Positions 45,335 through 54,845 of a stretch of DNA of 64,000 nt are shown here, piece by piece (the stretch's first letter is position 1; the number at the start of each line of letters is the position of its first letter). The notes under the pieces are model-generated. The model worked only from the letters and a program-made list of their open reading frames with translations. It was not told where the DNA came from and made no database searches. Both the position numbers and the translations under genes were made by a program. Source of the stretch: Pseudomonas sessilinigenes (lineage in GTDB: Bacteria > Pseudomonadota > Gammaproteobacteria > Pseudomonadales > Pseudomonadaceae); the NCBI RefSeq assembly GCF_003850565.1, contig NZ_CP027706.1, positions 6,516,001-6,580,000 of the forward strand, written 5' to 3'.

Positions 45335-46439
45335 GGCGGGTATCCACGGTCACCACCACCGACATGCCTGGGCGCAACTCGGCCTGGCGCGGCTGCCCGG
45401 GGTCCAGGTGGATGCGCACCGGCATGCGTTGCACGATCTTGGTGAAGTTGCCGGTGGCGTTGTCCGGTGGCAGCAGGGCGAACTGCGCGCCAGAGGCCGG
45501 GGCGAAGCTCTCCACCCGACCGCTGAGCCGTTGGCCACCCAGGGCGTCGACCTCGACCTGGGCGACTTGCCCGGGGCGCATGCCGTCGACCTGGGTCTCC
45601 TTGTAGTTGGCCACTACGTAGGCCTCCTGGGGCACGACCGCCAGCAGCGGCGCCCCCACTTCCACATACTGCCCTGCGCGCAGACTGCGTTGCCCGGCGA
45701 CCCCATCCACGGGGCTGCGCAGCTCGGTACGGGCCAGGTCGATACGGGCCAGGCGCAACTGGGCCTCGCTGCGGGCCACGCCGGCTTCGAGCTTGTCCAG
45801 CTGGGCCCGGGCACTCTGCTGCTCGGTATCGAGCACCGCCACTTGCTGGCGGCGCGCGGCCAGGCTGGCCCGGGCAGCGACCAACGCAGCGTCGGCCTGG
45901 CGCGCCAGGGCATCGGCGCTTTCCAATTGCTGCACACTGCTGACCTGCTGGCTGGCCAGGTGCCGTTGCCGGCGCCCTTCCTGGCCAGCGCGCAACGACT
46001 CGGCCTGGGCCGCGCTCACTTGTGCCTGGGCCTCGCCGATCAGGCTCTGCTGTTGCTGCTGGCGCGCCCCCAGGTTGGCCAACCGGGCTTGCCCCGTGCG
46101 CAATTCGGCACGGGCTTCGCGCAGCACGGCCTCGGCCTGCTCCACCCGTGCCGAGTAATCGCTGTCGTCGATCCGGGCCAGCAGGTCGCCGGCCTTGAGT
46201 AGCTGGTTGTCACGCACCTCGACGCTGGCCAGGTAGCCGGCCACCCTGGGCGCGATGGTGACGATATCGGCACGCAGGTAAGCATTGTCGGTCACCACCA
46301 GGAAACGACCGTTGAACCACCAGTACAGGCTCCAGGCCAGGATCAGCAGCAGGCCCAGGACCAGCCCGGTGTACAGCAACAGGCGGCGTCGGGTCAGGCC
46401 ATGGACAGGGGAAGCGGAAGTAGAAGCGGTATCGGTCAT
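45327..46439 (-). CDS. Membrane fusion protein of EmrA/HlyD family
   Basis: 370 aa. A single N-terminal helix (LLLYTGLVLGLLLILAWSLYWW) anchors it in the inner membrane. It is followed by a biotinyl-lipoyl-like part (TDNAYLRADIVTIAPRVAGYL), a long coiled coil (about residues 95-210, with runs of Ala, Gln and Arg), and the RSPVDGVAGQRSLRAGQYVEVGAPLL block. It bridges the EmrB-type transporter and the outer-membrane channel. Overlaps both neighbours (4 and 8 bp), a sign of coupled translation. Confidence 0.9.
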   Translation of the reverse strand: MTDTASTSASPVHGLTRRRLLLYTGLVLGLLLILAWSLYWWFNGRFLVVTDNAYLRADIVTIAPRVAGYLASVEVRDNQLLKAGDLLARIDDSDYSARVEQAEAVLREARAELRTGQARLANLGARQQQQQSLIGEAQAQVSAAQAESLRAGQEGRRQRHLASQQVSSVQQLESADALARQADAALVAARASLAARRQQVAVLDTEQQSARAQLDKLEAGVARSEAQLRLARIDLARTELRSPVDGVAGQRSLRAGQYVEVGAPLLAVVPQEAYVVANYKETQVDGMRPGQVAQVEVDALGGQRLSGRVESFAPASGAQFALLPPDNATGNFTKIVQRMPVRIHLDPGQPRQAELRPGMSVVVTVDTRHD

Positions 46440-47926
46440 TGCAGGGACTCGCCAGTGGCTTGAGAGGAGGAGGAGCGAAAGGACGATGCGTGGCTGTCAC
46501 GGTCCACGGTGGGCAGGATCACCGGCGGGGCATTGCGCCAGCCGCCACCGAAAGCCTTGAATACCAGGACCTGGGCGTCGATCAGTTGGCCGTCGGCCCG
46601 CGCCGCCGCGGATCGGGAAGCCACATCGGTGCGCTGGGCATCGAGGTAGTCCAGGGCACTGGACGCTCCGGCGGCGCGGGCCAGGCCGGCCAGGCGCAGG
46701 GCCTCGTGGTTGCGTTCGGCCGCCAGCTGCAGGTCCTGCTGGCGCTGCCCGGCGGCCTGGTAGTCGCTCAGGGCCTGGCGCTGCTCCTTGAGCGCCACCA
46801 GGATGCTGCGGTCGAATTCCGCCAGCGCTGCGCTTTCACGGGCATCGGCCTGGGCGATCCGGGCACGTACTGCGCTGATATTGGGAAAGCTCCAGGACAG
46901 CAACGGTCCCAGGCGCCAGACCGAGGCGTCGCGCTCGTCGAAACCGTCAGGATGATGGGCCGAACTGGCGATCCCGGCACCCAGGCTGATACGCGGATAG
47001 AGCTCGGCCCGGGCTACGCCGATACGCGCCGTGGCCGCCGCCAGCCGACGTTCGGCCTGGCTCACGTCCGGCCGCCGACGCAACATGGCCAAGGCATCAT
47101 CGCCCGGCAGGCTGGCAATCAGCGCCGGAGGCTGGCGACAGGCTTGCGCCCGGGCCGGCACATCACCCGGCAGGCGTCCCAACAGTACCGCCAGTTCGGC
47201 CAGGGCCCGCTGGCGCCCGGCTTCCAGTGACGGCACGGCGGCGCGCACCTGGCCCACCAGCCCCTCGGCCCGGGCCACGTCCAGGGGCAGCGCGGCGCCG
47301 GAACGATGCAGCTCGGCAGTCAGGTCACGACCCTGCTCCACCAGTGCCAGGGACTGGCGCGCCACATCCAGGCGCTGGCCGTAGCTGCAGGCTTGCAGCC
47401 AGGCGCGGGTGGTCTCGGCGGCCACCACCACCCGCAGGCCGTCCTCGGCAGCCCTTGCGGCGTCGGCATCGGCCCGGGCCGCTTGCTCCAGGCCATGCAA
47501 GCGACCGAACAGGTCCATCTCCCACTGCACATCCAGGCCGATGCCGTAGCGAGTACCGGTGCGGATACGTCGGTTGTCGCCCAGGGCCGCTTCCAGTTGG
47601 TCGTCCGCCGTGCTGCCATAACCGGCGTTGGCCGACAACTGGGTCTGCGGCTGGTCCAGGGTATCGGCTTCACGCAACAGGGCCCTGGCTTGCAACAGGT
47701 TGGCCGCCGCCGCCCGCAAGTCGCGGTTGTGGCTAAGTGCCTCCTCGACGGCGGCATTCAATGCCGGGTCCTGGTACAGGCGCCACCATTGGTCGCTCCC
47801 AGGCTCGCGCGCCGGGGATGGATCAGCAGGCAGGCTCAAGGTGGTACTGGGGGCTCGCTGTGGCCCGACGCTACAGGCGCCCAGGAAGATGCACAGGGCC
47901 AGCGCGGGCCCCCGGTAAATAGGCAT
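46436..47926 (-). CDS. Outer-membrane efflux channel lipoprotein (NodT/OprM family)
   Basis: 496 aa. A signal peptide ends in a lipobox (IFLGAC, Cys near residue 18). The mature part has the TolC-type repeat with DQWWRLYQDPALNAAVEEAL and a second half RRPDVSQAERRLAAATARIGVARAELYPRISL, a strong family mark. It is the first gene of the efflux operon, ahead of the fusion protein, an uncommon gene order; the overlap ATGA with the next gene is 4 bp. Confidence 0.9.
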   Translation of the reverse strand: MPIYRGPALALCIFLGACSVGPQRAPSTTLSLPADPSPAREPGSDQWWRLYQDPALNAAVEEALSHNRDLRAAAANLLQARALLREADTLDQPQTQLSANAGYGSTADDQLEAALGDNRRIRTGTRYGIGLDVQWEMDLFGRLHGLEQAARADADAARAAEDGLRVVVAAETTRAWLQACSYGQRLDVARQSLALVEQGRDLTAELHRSGAALPLDVARAEGLVGQVRAAVPSLEAGRQRALAELAVLLGRLPGDVPARAQACRQPPALIASLPGDDALAMLRRRPDVSQAERRLAAATARIGVARAELYPRISLGAGIASSAHHPDGFDERDASVWRLGPLLSWSFPNISAVRARIAQADARESAALAEFDRSILVALKEQRQALSDYQAAGQRQQDLQLAAERNHEALRLAGLARAAGASSALDYLDAQRTDVASRSAAARADGQLIDAQVLVFKAFGGGWRNAPPVILPTVDRDSHASSFRSSSSQATGESLQ

Positions 47927-48176
47927 GGAAGATACTCGATGAGACGATGGGCCTACTTTAGGAAGGCATCTGACGACCGTCTAACGAGAATCTCCTTTCT
48001 GTTATCGCAAAATGGTCATTATCCTTCGAGCACCCCGCTGCCCGTCTCAGCACGCTTTCACCATCGGCAATGCCAGGCTGTCGCCTGGCTGAACAACATT
48101 GCGCCAGACCAACCGGGCGTCGGCACCGTAGTTACAATTTGATACTTCCCCCCTCCCTACTTCCTGATCGATCGCC

Positions 48177-48755
48177 ATGACCGAAGAATTCGAAGTGCCC
48201 AGCCCCCACGAAAAGCACCTGGAACACGTAAGCGAACATGCCCATGCCCGCAGCGATGGTTTCGCCAGCAAGATTGCGGTGATGACGGCGATCATGGCCA
48301 CCATTGGCGCCCTGTTGAGCTACCAGGCCGGCTCCAGCGAGAGTCTGGCGGCGATGGACAAGAACAATGCAGCGATGAAGAAGACCGAGGCGGCCAACCA
48401 GTGGAACTACTACCAGGCCAAGTCCAGTCGGCAGAACCTGGCGGAGCTGGCGACTCATATTCCCGGAGTGGATGCCAAGCACTATGGCATCGAGGCCCAG
48501 CGCTACCAGAAGGAAAAGGAAGCGGTGCGCCTCAAGGCCGAAGCCCTGGAAGCCCAGGCCCAGGATTGGGATGAACAGTCCGAAGCCGCCTTGCACCAGC
48601 ACCATCGCTGGGCCCAGGCGATGATGGCGATCCAGATCGCGATCTCGATGGCAGCCATCACCCTGCTGACCCGCAAGCAATGGCTGGCGCGCCTGGCCTA
48701 TGGCACGGCCGGGGCCAGCGTGCTGCTGGGTTCGTTGGCCTGGTTGCATATCTAG
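48177..48755 (+). CDS. DUF4337 family membrane protein
   Basis: 192 aa. One helix near residues 33-50 (IAVMTAIMATIGALLSYQAG), a long charged helical middle (about 55-130) and two helices at the end (IQIAISMAAITLLT and LAYGTAGASVLLGSLAW). The shape matches DUF4337, a family of unknown function. It is divergent from the efflux channel gene with a 250-bp gap between them. The ribosome site is weak. Confidence 0.82.
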   Translation: MTEEFEVPSPHEKHLEHVSEHAHARSDGFASKIAVMTAIMATIGALLSYQAGSSESLAAMDKNNAAMKKTEAANQWNYYQAKSSRQNLAELATHIPGVDAKHYGIEAQRYQKEKEAVRLKAEALEAQAQDWDEQSEAALHQHHRWAQAMMAIQIAISMAAITLLTRKQWLARLAYGTAGASVLLGSLAWLHI

Positions 48756-48973
48756 CGGCGCGCCTGGAAATCCTCGAGGGCTGCCTGCGTTTGCCAATCC
48801 GCCCCCCAACCAACCCCGCCACGGGCCGGCGCAGGACCGGGCCGCTCCTGGCAATGGGCCAGCTCGCCCGGCGAACGGCTGCTACGCTCAGCGCGAGCCG
48901 GATCGTACCTGCCCGTGCTCCTGGCTCATGAACCTTTCCCCCTCAAACCACCAAGAACCTTGAGGAACGCATC

Positions 48974-50911
48974 ATGGGATCAAATGGAAATGATCACGAC
49001 TACATCCAGTGCGGATGCCACAACCCGGTCTGGGAAGCGCTGAAGCACAGCCTCGACCCGGCCCGCTACATGGCCGGGCTGCCCCGCGAAGCCCATGGCC
49101 CGCTGCAGGAGCCGGACGGCGCATCCATCGTCTTCACCAATGGCACCATCTATCCGCTGCGCGAGGGCAATATGGACGACCGGGTCGAGGCCCTGGGCAT
49201 CCATGCCGGCGATGTGGTGGCCGTCGGCACCCTGGCCGAGGTCAAGGCGCGCATGCAGGACTTGAAGCTCACCTACACCACCCAGGACCTGGGCGGCAGG
49301 ACACTGCTCCCCGGCCTGGTGGAACCCCACGCCCATATCGTGCAGAGCTGTGCCATGGATGGCTGGTTGAACCTGGGCGCCATCGTCAATGACGTGGATA
49401 CCGACCCCGACAGCAAAACCTTCAACCACGACGAGCGGCAGAACCAGCGACTGCGTCCCGTCTATGACTGGAACTGGCTGAAGACCACCATCCAGGCCCA
49501 GCTCCCCAAGGACAACTCGACCTGGATCCTCGGGCACATGGTCGACCCGGCGCTGATGCCGTTCAAGGTGGTGCCCGGGGGCCAGAACCAGCTCATCACC
49601 CTGGGCTGCGGCTTCGACGAAGAAGTCGGCAACCTGGACAGCATCGACAAGCTGCACCCGATGCTGCTGGTCAGCGCCTCGATGCACACCGCCTACCTGA
49701 ACAGCGCCGCCAGCGAACTGGTCACCAAGGCCGGGATCACGGTCACTAACGGCACGGTGCAGGAAGAGGATGTGCTCAAGGCGATCCTGGTCATTCCCCT
49801 CAAGCAGCAACTGGAGATGCTCAACATCTTCAAGCGCCTGGACCACTACTTCGCCACCGCCGCGCGGCGCGGTATCACCCTGTTGTACGACGCCATGATG
49901 GACCCCATCTCCAAGCTGCTGCTGGATGCCTATTTCCTCAACCATCCGCGGACCCTGCGCATCGGCTACGCCGCGGCCTGCAACGGCACGGCCAAGAGCA
50001 TCGGCCAGCTACCGGCCTATCAGCCGGCCACCCGCGAACAGGCCAAGCGCATGTACCAGGGCTCGGTGAAACTGGTCTCGGACGGCTCCAACCAGGGGCT
50101 GACCGGTTACCAGACCGCCGATTACTGCTGCAATGCCGGTACCCGCCCCAAGGGCAACTTCAACTTCTGCGATGAGGGCGAGCAAGATCCGCAAGACCTC
50201 CCCGCCGCCTACCAGGACCTGGTCCAGGCCGTCGCCGCCAAGGGCTGGCCGCTGATGATCCACGCCAATGGCGACCGGGCCATCGACTTCACCCTGCAGG
50301 CCTACCAGAAAGCCTTCGAGCAGGGTGTGGGCCTGAACAAGCGCCACCGCATCGAACACTGCTCGCTGCTCAGCGAAGATCGCCTCAAGACCATGGTCAA
50401 GCTGGGGCTGTCGCCCAGTTTCCTGGTGGGGCATGTCGGCTACTGGGGCTACGCCTTCCAGCAGGCAATCTTCGAGAATCGCGCCGACACCATGCTCGAC
50501 CTGTGCCAGATGGCCCTGGGCAAGGACCTGCGGATCTCCCTGCACAGCGATTGCACGGTCACGCCGCTGGGCCCGCTGCGCTCGATGGAGCAGGCGGTAA
50601 CGCGCAAGATGGAAGGCCTGCGCCTCCCAGGACAGACGCCTTATGTGCGGGACCCGCAACAGTTACCGGTGCTCAACCCCGAAGAGTGCCTGACGCGTAA
50701 ACAAGCGCTGAAAGCCATCACCTACGATGCCGCCTGGCAGTGCAATGCCGAAGCCTGGACCGGCTCCCTGGCTGAGCGCAACTTCGCCGACTTCGTGATC
50801 CTCGAGCAGGACCCGCTGGACGAAAACGTCCCAGCCACCAGCCTCCGCGACATCAAGGTGCATGAGACCTGGAAAGGCGGCCAGCGGGTGTACTCCAGCA
50901 GCGCCAGCTGA
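48974..50911 (+). CDS. Amidohydrolase, YtcJ/Amidohydro_3 type
   Basis: 645 aa metal-dependent hydrolase. The first metal motif is GLVEPHAHI near residue 117, followed by the KLVSDGSNQGLTGY segment, IHANGDRAIDF near 433, HRIEHCSLL near 458 and HSDCTVTPLGPL near 528, as in Amidohydro_3 proteins. The N terminus carries a short CGC segment (YIQCGCHNPVWE) that is not part of the usual domain. No signal peptide. GAGGA precedes the ATG. It probably removes an acyl or formyl group from an N-substituted compound; the substrate is unknown. Confidence 0.82.
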   Translation: MGSNGNDHDYIQCGCHNPVWEALKHSLDPARYMAGLPREAHGPLQEPDGASIVFTNGTIYPLREGNMDDRVEALGIHAGDVVAVGTLAEVKARMQDLKLTYTTQDLGGRTLLPGLVEPHAHIVQSCAMDGWLNLGAIVNDVDTDPDSKTFNHDERQNQRLRPVYDWNWLKTTIQAQLPKDNSTWILGHMVDPALMPFKVVPGGQNQLITLGCGFDEEVGNLDSIDKLHPMLLVSASMHTAYLNSAASELVTKAGITVTNGTVQEEDVLKAILVIPLKQQLEMLNIFKRLDHYFATAARRGITLLYDAMMDPISKLLLDAYFLNHPRTLRIGYAAACNGTAKSIGQLPAYQPATREQAKRMYQGSVKLVSDGSNQGLTGYQTADYCCNAGTRPKGNFNFCDEGEQDPQDLPAAYQDLVQAVAAKGWPLMIHANGDRAIDFTLQAYQKAFEQGVGLNKRHRIEHCSLLSEDRLKTMVKLGLSPSFLVGHVGYWGYAFQQAIFENRADTMLDLCQMALGKDLRISLHSDCTVTPLGPLRSMEQAVTRKMEGLRLPGQTPYVRDPQQLPVLNPEECLTRKQALKAITYDAAWQCNAEAWTGSLAERNFADFVILEQDPLDENVPATSLRDIKVHETWKGGQRVYSSSAS

Positions 50912-50929
50912 CACCTCGGCAAGCCCTCT

Positions 50930-50957
50930 CCCGCAGCACCGGCGATGGTGTTGCGGG
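50930..50957 (+). terminator. Hairpin after the amidohydrolase gene
   Basis: CCCGCAGCACC (50930-50940) pairs with GGTGTTGCGGG (50947-50957) with one G-T pair and a 6-nt loop. There is no T run. It lies between two convergent genes. Confidence 0.45.
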
Positions 50958-51069
50958 ACACTCGGGCCGTTGCAGATGCCAACACTCAGGGAAAGGTAAA
51001 GGCTCGCGCCAGAGGGCGAGTGCCGTCCAGCCGCTCCCCTGGCAAACACACAGCCAGCGTCTGATCCGG

Positions 51070-52095
51070 TCAGCAGGCCCAGGCAGCGGCGTCGGCGAAG
51101 AAGGCCCGGGCGTTGTCTTCCAGGCTTTCCAGGTGATAACCACCCTCCTGGACGATCAGGCATGGCAGGCCCAGGCCGCGGATACGCTGGCCCAGGCTGG
51201 CGAAGCCGGCACGGGTTACCGCCACCTTGCTTTGCGGGTCCAGCTCGAAGATGTCGAAGCCCAGGGACAGCACCAGCACCTGGGCATCGAACGCCCGTAC
51301 CGCGGCCAGGGCCTGCTCCAGCCGCGCGAGGAAATCCTCTTCGCTGGCACCGTGGGCCATGGGCAGGTTGAGGTTGTAGCCCTGGCCCGCGCCGCTGCCA
51401 CGTTCCTCGGCAAAACCGGCGACGCCCGGGTAGAAGTTGGTGGGGTCGCCGTGCACCGAGACATACAGCACGTCGCTGCGCTCGTAGAAGATTTCCTGGA
51501 TGCCCTGGCCGTGGTGCATGTCGGTGTCGAGCACCGCGACCCGGCTGTATCGCTCCCGCAGCACCTGGGCGGCGATGGCCGCGTTGTTCAGGTAGCAGAA
51601 GCCACCGGCGGCCTCGGCCCGCGCATGGTGCCCCGGCGGGCGGCACAGGGCGTAGGCCGCCGGTTCGCCATCGAGCAGCGCCCTGGCCCCGGCGATGGCG
51701 CTCTGGGCCGACCAGTAGGCCGAGCGCCAGGTCCACTCGCCCACCGGGCAACTGCCGTCGGCCAGGTAGCGCGCGGCCTGGGCCAGGACACCACGCAGGG
51801 CATTGGGCTCACGCACGAAGATGTTGGACATGACCTCCTCGCCCCAGTCCTCGGGGATGTCCTTCCAGCGCCGATGGGCCTGTTCGAGGAACTCCAGGTA
51901 GGCCGCACCATGCACCGCTAGCAGGGGTTGCAGGCCGGCATCCAGCGGTTGCTCCAGGGCGAAACCCAGGGTGTGTACCGCCTGCACCAGGCGCCGCGCC
52001 CGCTCGGGCACTTCCTGGGGCGTGCGCATCTGGCCCCGGGAGAAATAGCTCCGGGGATGGTGAAGCAATTGTTCGGGGTGGAAAAAACTGCGCAT
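51070..52095 (-). CDS. Histone-deacetylase-family amidohydrolase (acetylpolyamine amidohydrolase-like)
   Basis: 341 aa, close to the length of bacterial acetylpolyamine amidohydrolases. Zinc and catalytic residues are in place: RPPGHHARAE (the two His), VLDTDMHHGQGI (Asp and His ligands) and the Asp of LSLGFDIFE. QEGGYHLE supplies the late Tyr. ATG 52095 follows GAGGAG by 7 nt. In Pseudomonas this class removes acetyl groups from acetylputrescine and related amines, and it is placed here with a hydrolase and a permease, which suggests catabolism of an N-acylated amine. Confidence 0.88.
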   Translation of the reverse strand: MRSFFHPEQLLHHPRSYFSRGQMRTPQEVPERARRLVQAVHTLGFALEQPLDAGLQPLLAVHGAAYLEFLEQAHRRWKDIPEDWGEEVMSNIFVREPNALRGVLAQAARYLADGSCPVGEWTWRSAYWSAQSAIAGARALLDGEPAAYALCRPPGHHARAEAAGGFCYLNNAAIAAQVLRERYSRVAVLDTDMHHGQGIQEIFYERSDVLYVSVHGDPTNFYPGVAGFAEERGSGAGQGYNLNLPMAHGASEEDFLARLEQALAAVRAFDAQVLVLSLGFDIFELDPQSKVAVTRAGFASLGQRIRGLGLPCLIVQEGGYHLESLEDNARAFFADAAAWAC

Positions 52096-52105
52096 GCAAG
52101 GCTCC

Positions 52106-53335
52106 TCAGGCGACCCGGCCGGCACGGGCCAGCACGGCGTTAAGCAGGACATCGGCGCCCTGGCGCACGTCCTCGGGCAAGACATCTTCGGCTTCGTTGT
52201 GGCTCAGGCCGCCGACACAGGGAATGAACACCATGGCGGTCGGGCAGTAACGCGCCAGCAGGATCGCATCATGGCCGGCGCCGCTGACGATGGACTGCTG
52301 AGGGTAGCCCAGGCCGTCCACTGCCTCCTGCACCGCTGCCACGCAGTCGGCGTCGAACGGCGTGGCCGGGCTGACCCAGTGGCGGCTGATGCGCACCTTG
52401 AGCCCCCGTTGCCGGGCGATCTCCTCCAGGCGCTGCTGGACCTGTTGCTCCATGGCGGCGATCTGCTCGTCCTGGTGATGGCGCAGGTCGACGGTGAATT
52501 GCAGCAGGCCGGGAATGGTGTTGCGCGAGGATTTGGCGATGCTCAACTCACCCACGGTGGTCAGGCCCTCGGGAGCGAAATCGGCGGCCAGTCGCTCCAC
52601 CGCCAGGATCATCTGCGCCGCGCCATACAGGGCGTCCTTGCGCAATGGCATCGGCGTGGTTCCGGCGTGGGCGGCCATGCCTTCGACCTGGATGTCGAGC
52701 CAGCGGATGGCCTGGCCACCGCTGACCACACCGATGCTCTTGGCGTTGTCTTCGAGGATCGGTCCCTGCTCGATATGCGCTTCGAAGTAGGCATCCACCG
52801 CCCCGCCCAAGGGCCGCTGGCCGGCATAACCGGTGTTCTGCAAAGCCTGGGCGACACTGATGCCCTCGGCGTCGCGCACCGCCAGCGCATCTTCCAAGGC
52901 CATGGCCCCGGTGAACACCGCCGAGCCGAACATCGCCGGGGTGAAGCGCGCGCCCTCTTCGTTGGTCCAGACCGCCAGCTCCAGCGGCTTGCAGGTGGCA
53001 ATGCCCTGGTCGTTCAGGCTGCGCAGCACTTCCAGCCCCGCCAGCACCCCGTAGACCCCGTCGAAACGGCCGCCTTCGGGCTGGGTGTCCAGGTGGCTGC
53101 CGATCATCACCGGCGCAGCCTGCGGGTCGGTTCCGGGGCGCCTGGCGAACAGGTTGCCGATGGGATCGACGCTCAGGCTCAGCCCGGCTTCGCGGCACCA
53201 GTGGGCGAACAGTTCGCGACCGGCCTTGTCCTCTTCGCTCAAGGCCAGGCGGCAGCTACCGCCACGGGCGGTGGCGCCGATCTCGGCCATGGCCATCAGG
53301 CTCGCCCACAGGCGTTCGCCATTGATCTTCAACAT
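52106..53335 (-). CDS. Zn-dependent amidase of the N-carbamoyl-amino-acid hydrolase/allantoate amidohydrolase family
   Basis: 409 aa M20-type hydrolase. It keeps GSHLDTQPEGGRFDG near 80, WTNEEGARF near 125, EAHIEQGPILE near 190 and the late SGAGHDAILLARYCP and HNEAEDV. This family (HydC/AmaB/AllC) opens carbamoyl or amide groups next to an amino acid. It is 10 bp upstream of the HDAC-like gene and 19 bp downstream of an MHS permease on the same strand, so the three form one transcript. Confidence 0.88.
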   Translation of the reverse strand: MLKINGERLWASLMAMAEIGATARGGSCRLALSEEDKAGRELFAHWCREAGLSLSVDPIGNLFARRPGTDPQAAPVMIGSHLDTQPEGGRFDGVYGVLAGLEVLRSLNDQGIATCKPLELAVWTNEEGARFTPAMFGSAVFTGAMALEDALAVRDAEGISVAQALQNTGYAGQRPLGGAVDAYFEAHIEQGPILEDNAKSIGVVSGGQAIRWLDIQVEGMAAHAGTTPMPLRKDALYGAAQMILAVERLAADFAPEGLTTVGELSIAKSSRNTIPGLLQFTVDLRHHQDEQIAAMEQQVQQRLEEIARQRGLKVRISRHWVSPATPFDADCVAAVQEAVDGLGYPQQSIVSGAGHDAILLARYCPTAMVFIPCVGGLSHNEAEDVLPEDVRQGADVLLNAVLARAGRVA

Positions 53336-53354
53336 CTTCAGGTTCTCCAGACAG

Positions 53355-54665
53355 TCAGGCGTGGGATGCCATTTCCAGGCGATGGGCAGCGGCGTGCCGG
53401 CGGGCCAGGGCTAGCACGCACAGCAGCGATACAGCGGCGATCAGGCTGTAGAACAGCGCCATCGGCCACCATTGGCCGAGAAAACGATGGGCCAGCCAGG
53501 TGCCGATCAAGGGTGTCAGGCCACCGGCCACAGCGCCGCAGACCTGATAGGCCAGGGAGATCGCGGTGTAGCGCACCCGGGTCTCGAACATGCCGCTGAC
53601 GTAGCCGGCGATCACCGCATAGAAGGACGCCATGCACACCACCGCCAGGGCGATGCCGAGGATCATCAGCGGCGCCTGGGCCGAACTCACCAGCACGAAC
53701 ATTGGGTATGGCGAGGCCATGGCCAGCATCGCCACCAGGCACAGGAAGCTCGTGGCGCCGATCTTCTCGGCAACCCAGGCGGCCAGGGGCTGGATGCAGA
53801 ACTGGATGATCGCCACCACGAACAGGCACTCGAGGATCAGCGACCGGGGAATCTGCAGCTGCTGGGTGCTGTAGGCGATCATGAAGGTGTTGGTGAAGTA
53901 CACCCCGGCGATCCCCAGGGTGTTGGCGCCGATGCACAGCAGCAACGGCCGCCAGGCGCTGTGCAGGACTTCCAGTACCGGCGCCTGCTCATGGCGGGCA
54001 GCCTTGGCGGCGCGCTCGCGGCTGGCGAGGAATTCCGGCGACTCCTCGACCCCCAGGCGAATCGCCAGGCCCACCACCAGCAACAGCGCGCTGGCCAGGA
54101 ACGGCAGGCGCCAGCCCCAGCTCATCAGGGCTTCCTCGGGCAAGCGGGTCACGGCGCTGAACGCCAGCAGCGAGAGGATCAACCCGGCCGGGCTGCCCAG
54201 TTGTGCGAAAGAGGCGAAGAAGTTGCGCCGGCCCTTGGGCGCATGCTCGCCGGCCATCAATACCGCCCCGCCCCACTCGCCCCCCACGGCGATGCCCTGG
54301 ACGATGCGCAACAGGATCAGCAGCACCGGCGCCGTGGCACCGATCTGCGCGTAGGTCGGCAGCAGGCCGATGCACACCGTGACCACGCCCATCATCAGCA
54401 AGGTGATGACCAGGGACTTCTTGCGCCCGATGCGATCGCCGATATGGCCGAAAATGATGCCGCCCAGAGGCCGGGCGAAGAAGCCCACGGCGAAGGTGCC
54501 GAAGGCCGCCATGGTGCTGAACAGCGAGTCGCTGGAGGGGAAGAACAAGGCGCCGAATACCAGCGCTGCGGCCGTGGCGTAGATGTAGAAGTCGTACCAT
54601 TCGATCATGGTGCCGATGAACGCGGCGGCAGCGGCCCGGCGCGGTTGAGGCGAGGCGGAGGACAT
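53355..54665 (-). CDS. MHS-family MFS permease (metabolite:proton symporter)
   Basis: 436 aa with about 12 helices. FIGTMIEWYDFYIYATAAALVF and FARPLGGIIFGHIGDRIGRKKSL, plus GGEWGGAVLM, are the marks of MHS transporters (ShiA, KgtP and ProP group), which take up organic acids or amino compounds. It heads the HDAC-like operon and is divergent from a LysR regulator. A second MHS permease at 57453 is a paralogue with the same start (RRAAAAAFIGT). Confidence 0.88.
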   Translation of the reverse strand: MSSASPQPRRAAAAAFIGTMIEWYDFYIYATAAALVFGALFFPSSDSLFSTMAAFGTFAVGFFARPLGGIIFGHIGDRIGRKKSLVITLLMMGVVTVCIGLLPTYAQIGATAPVLLILLRIVQGIAVGGEWGGAVLMAGEHAPKGRRNFFASFAQLGSPAGLILSLLAFSAVTRLPEEALMSWGWRLPFLASALLLVVGLAIRLGVEESPEFLASRERAAKAARHEQAPVLEVLHSAWRPLLLCIGANTLGIAGVYFTNTFMIAYSTQQLQIPRSLILECLFVVAIIQFCIQPLAAWVAEKIGATSFLCLVAMLAMASPYPMFVLVSSAQAPLMILGIALAVVCMASFYAVIAGYVSGMFETRVRYTAISLAYQVCGAVAGGLTPLIGTWLAHRFLGQWWPMALFYSLIAAVSLLCVLALARRHAAAHRLEMASHA

Positions 54666-54769
54666 GGATCAGGCTCCCTTGATTGTTGTTCTGGCAGGAG
54701 GACGGTGCAGCGCAGGCGCCTTCTGCGGGCGCCGTTGTGGAGTGGATTTATCCGCGGCCGGGGATAATC

Positions 54770-54805
54770 AGTCAATTTTCTATTGGTTATCTCGATTATT
54801 ATCCT
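54770..54805. promoter_or_regulatory. Shared LysR-type control motif, copy 1
   Basis: AGTCAATTTTC (54770-54780) and TTATCCT (54799-54805) lie between the divergent MHS and LysR genes. The same two blocks recur at the second MHS-LysR pair (58854-58877), though with 18 nt instead of 6 nt between them. Confidence 0.5.
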
Positions 54806-54845
54806 GGCTTATTATCAAGCCCTCGCCCGCCCCAGAGCCTTCGCC

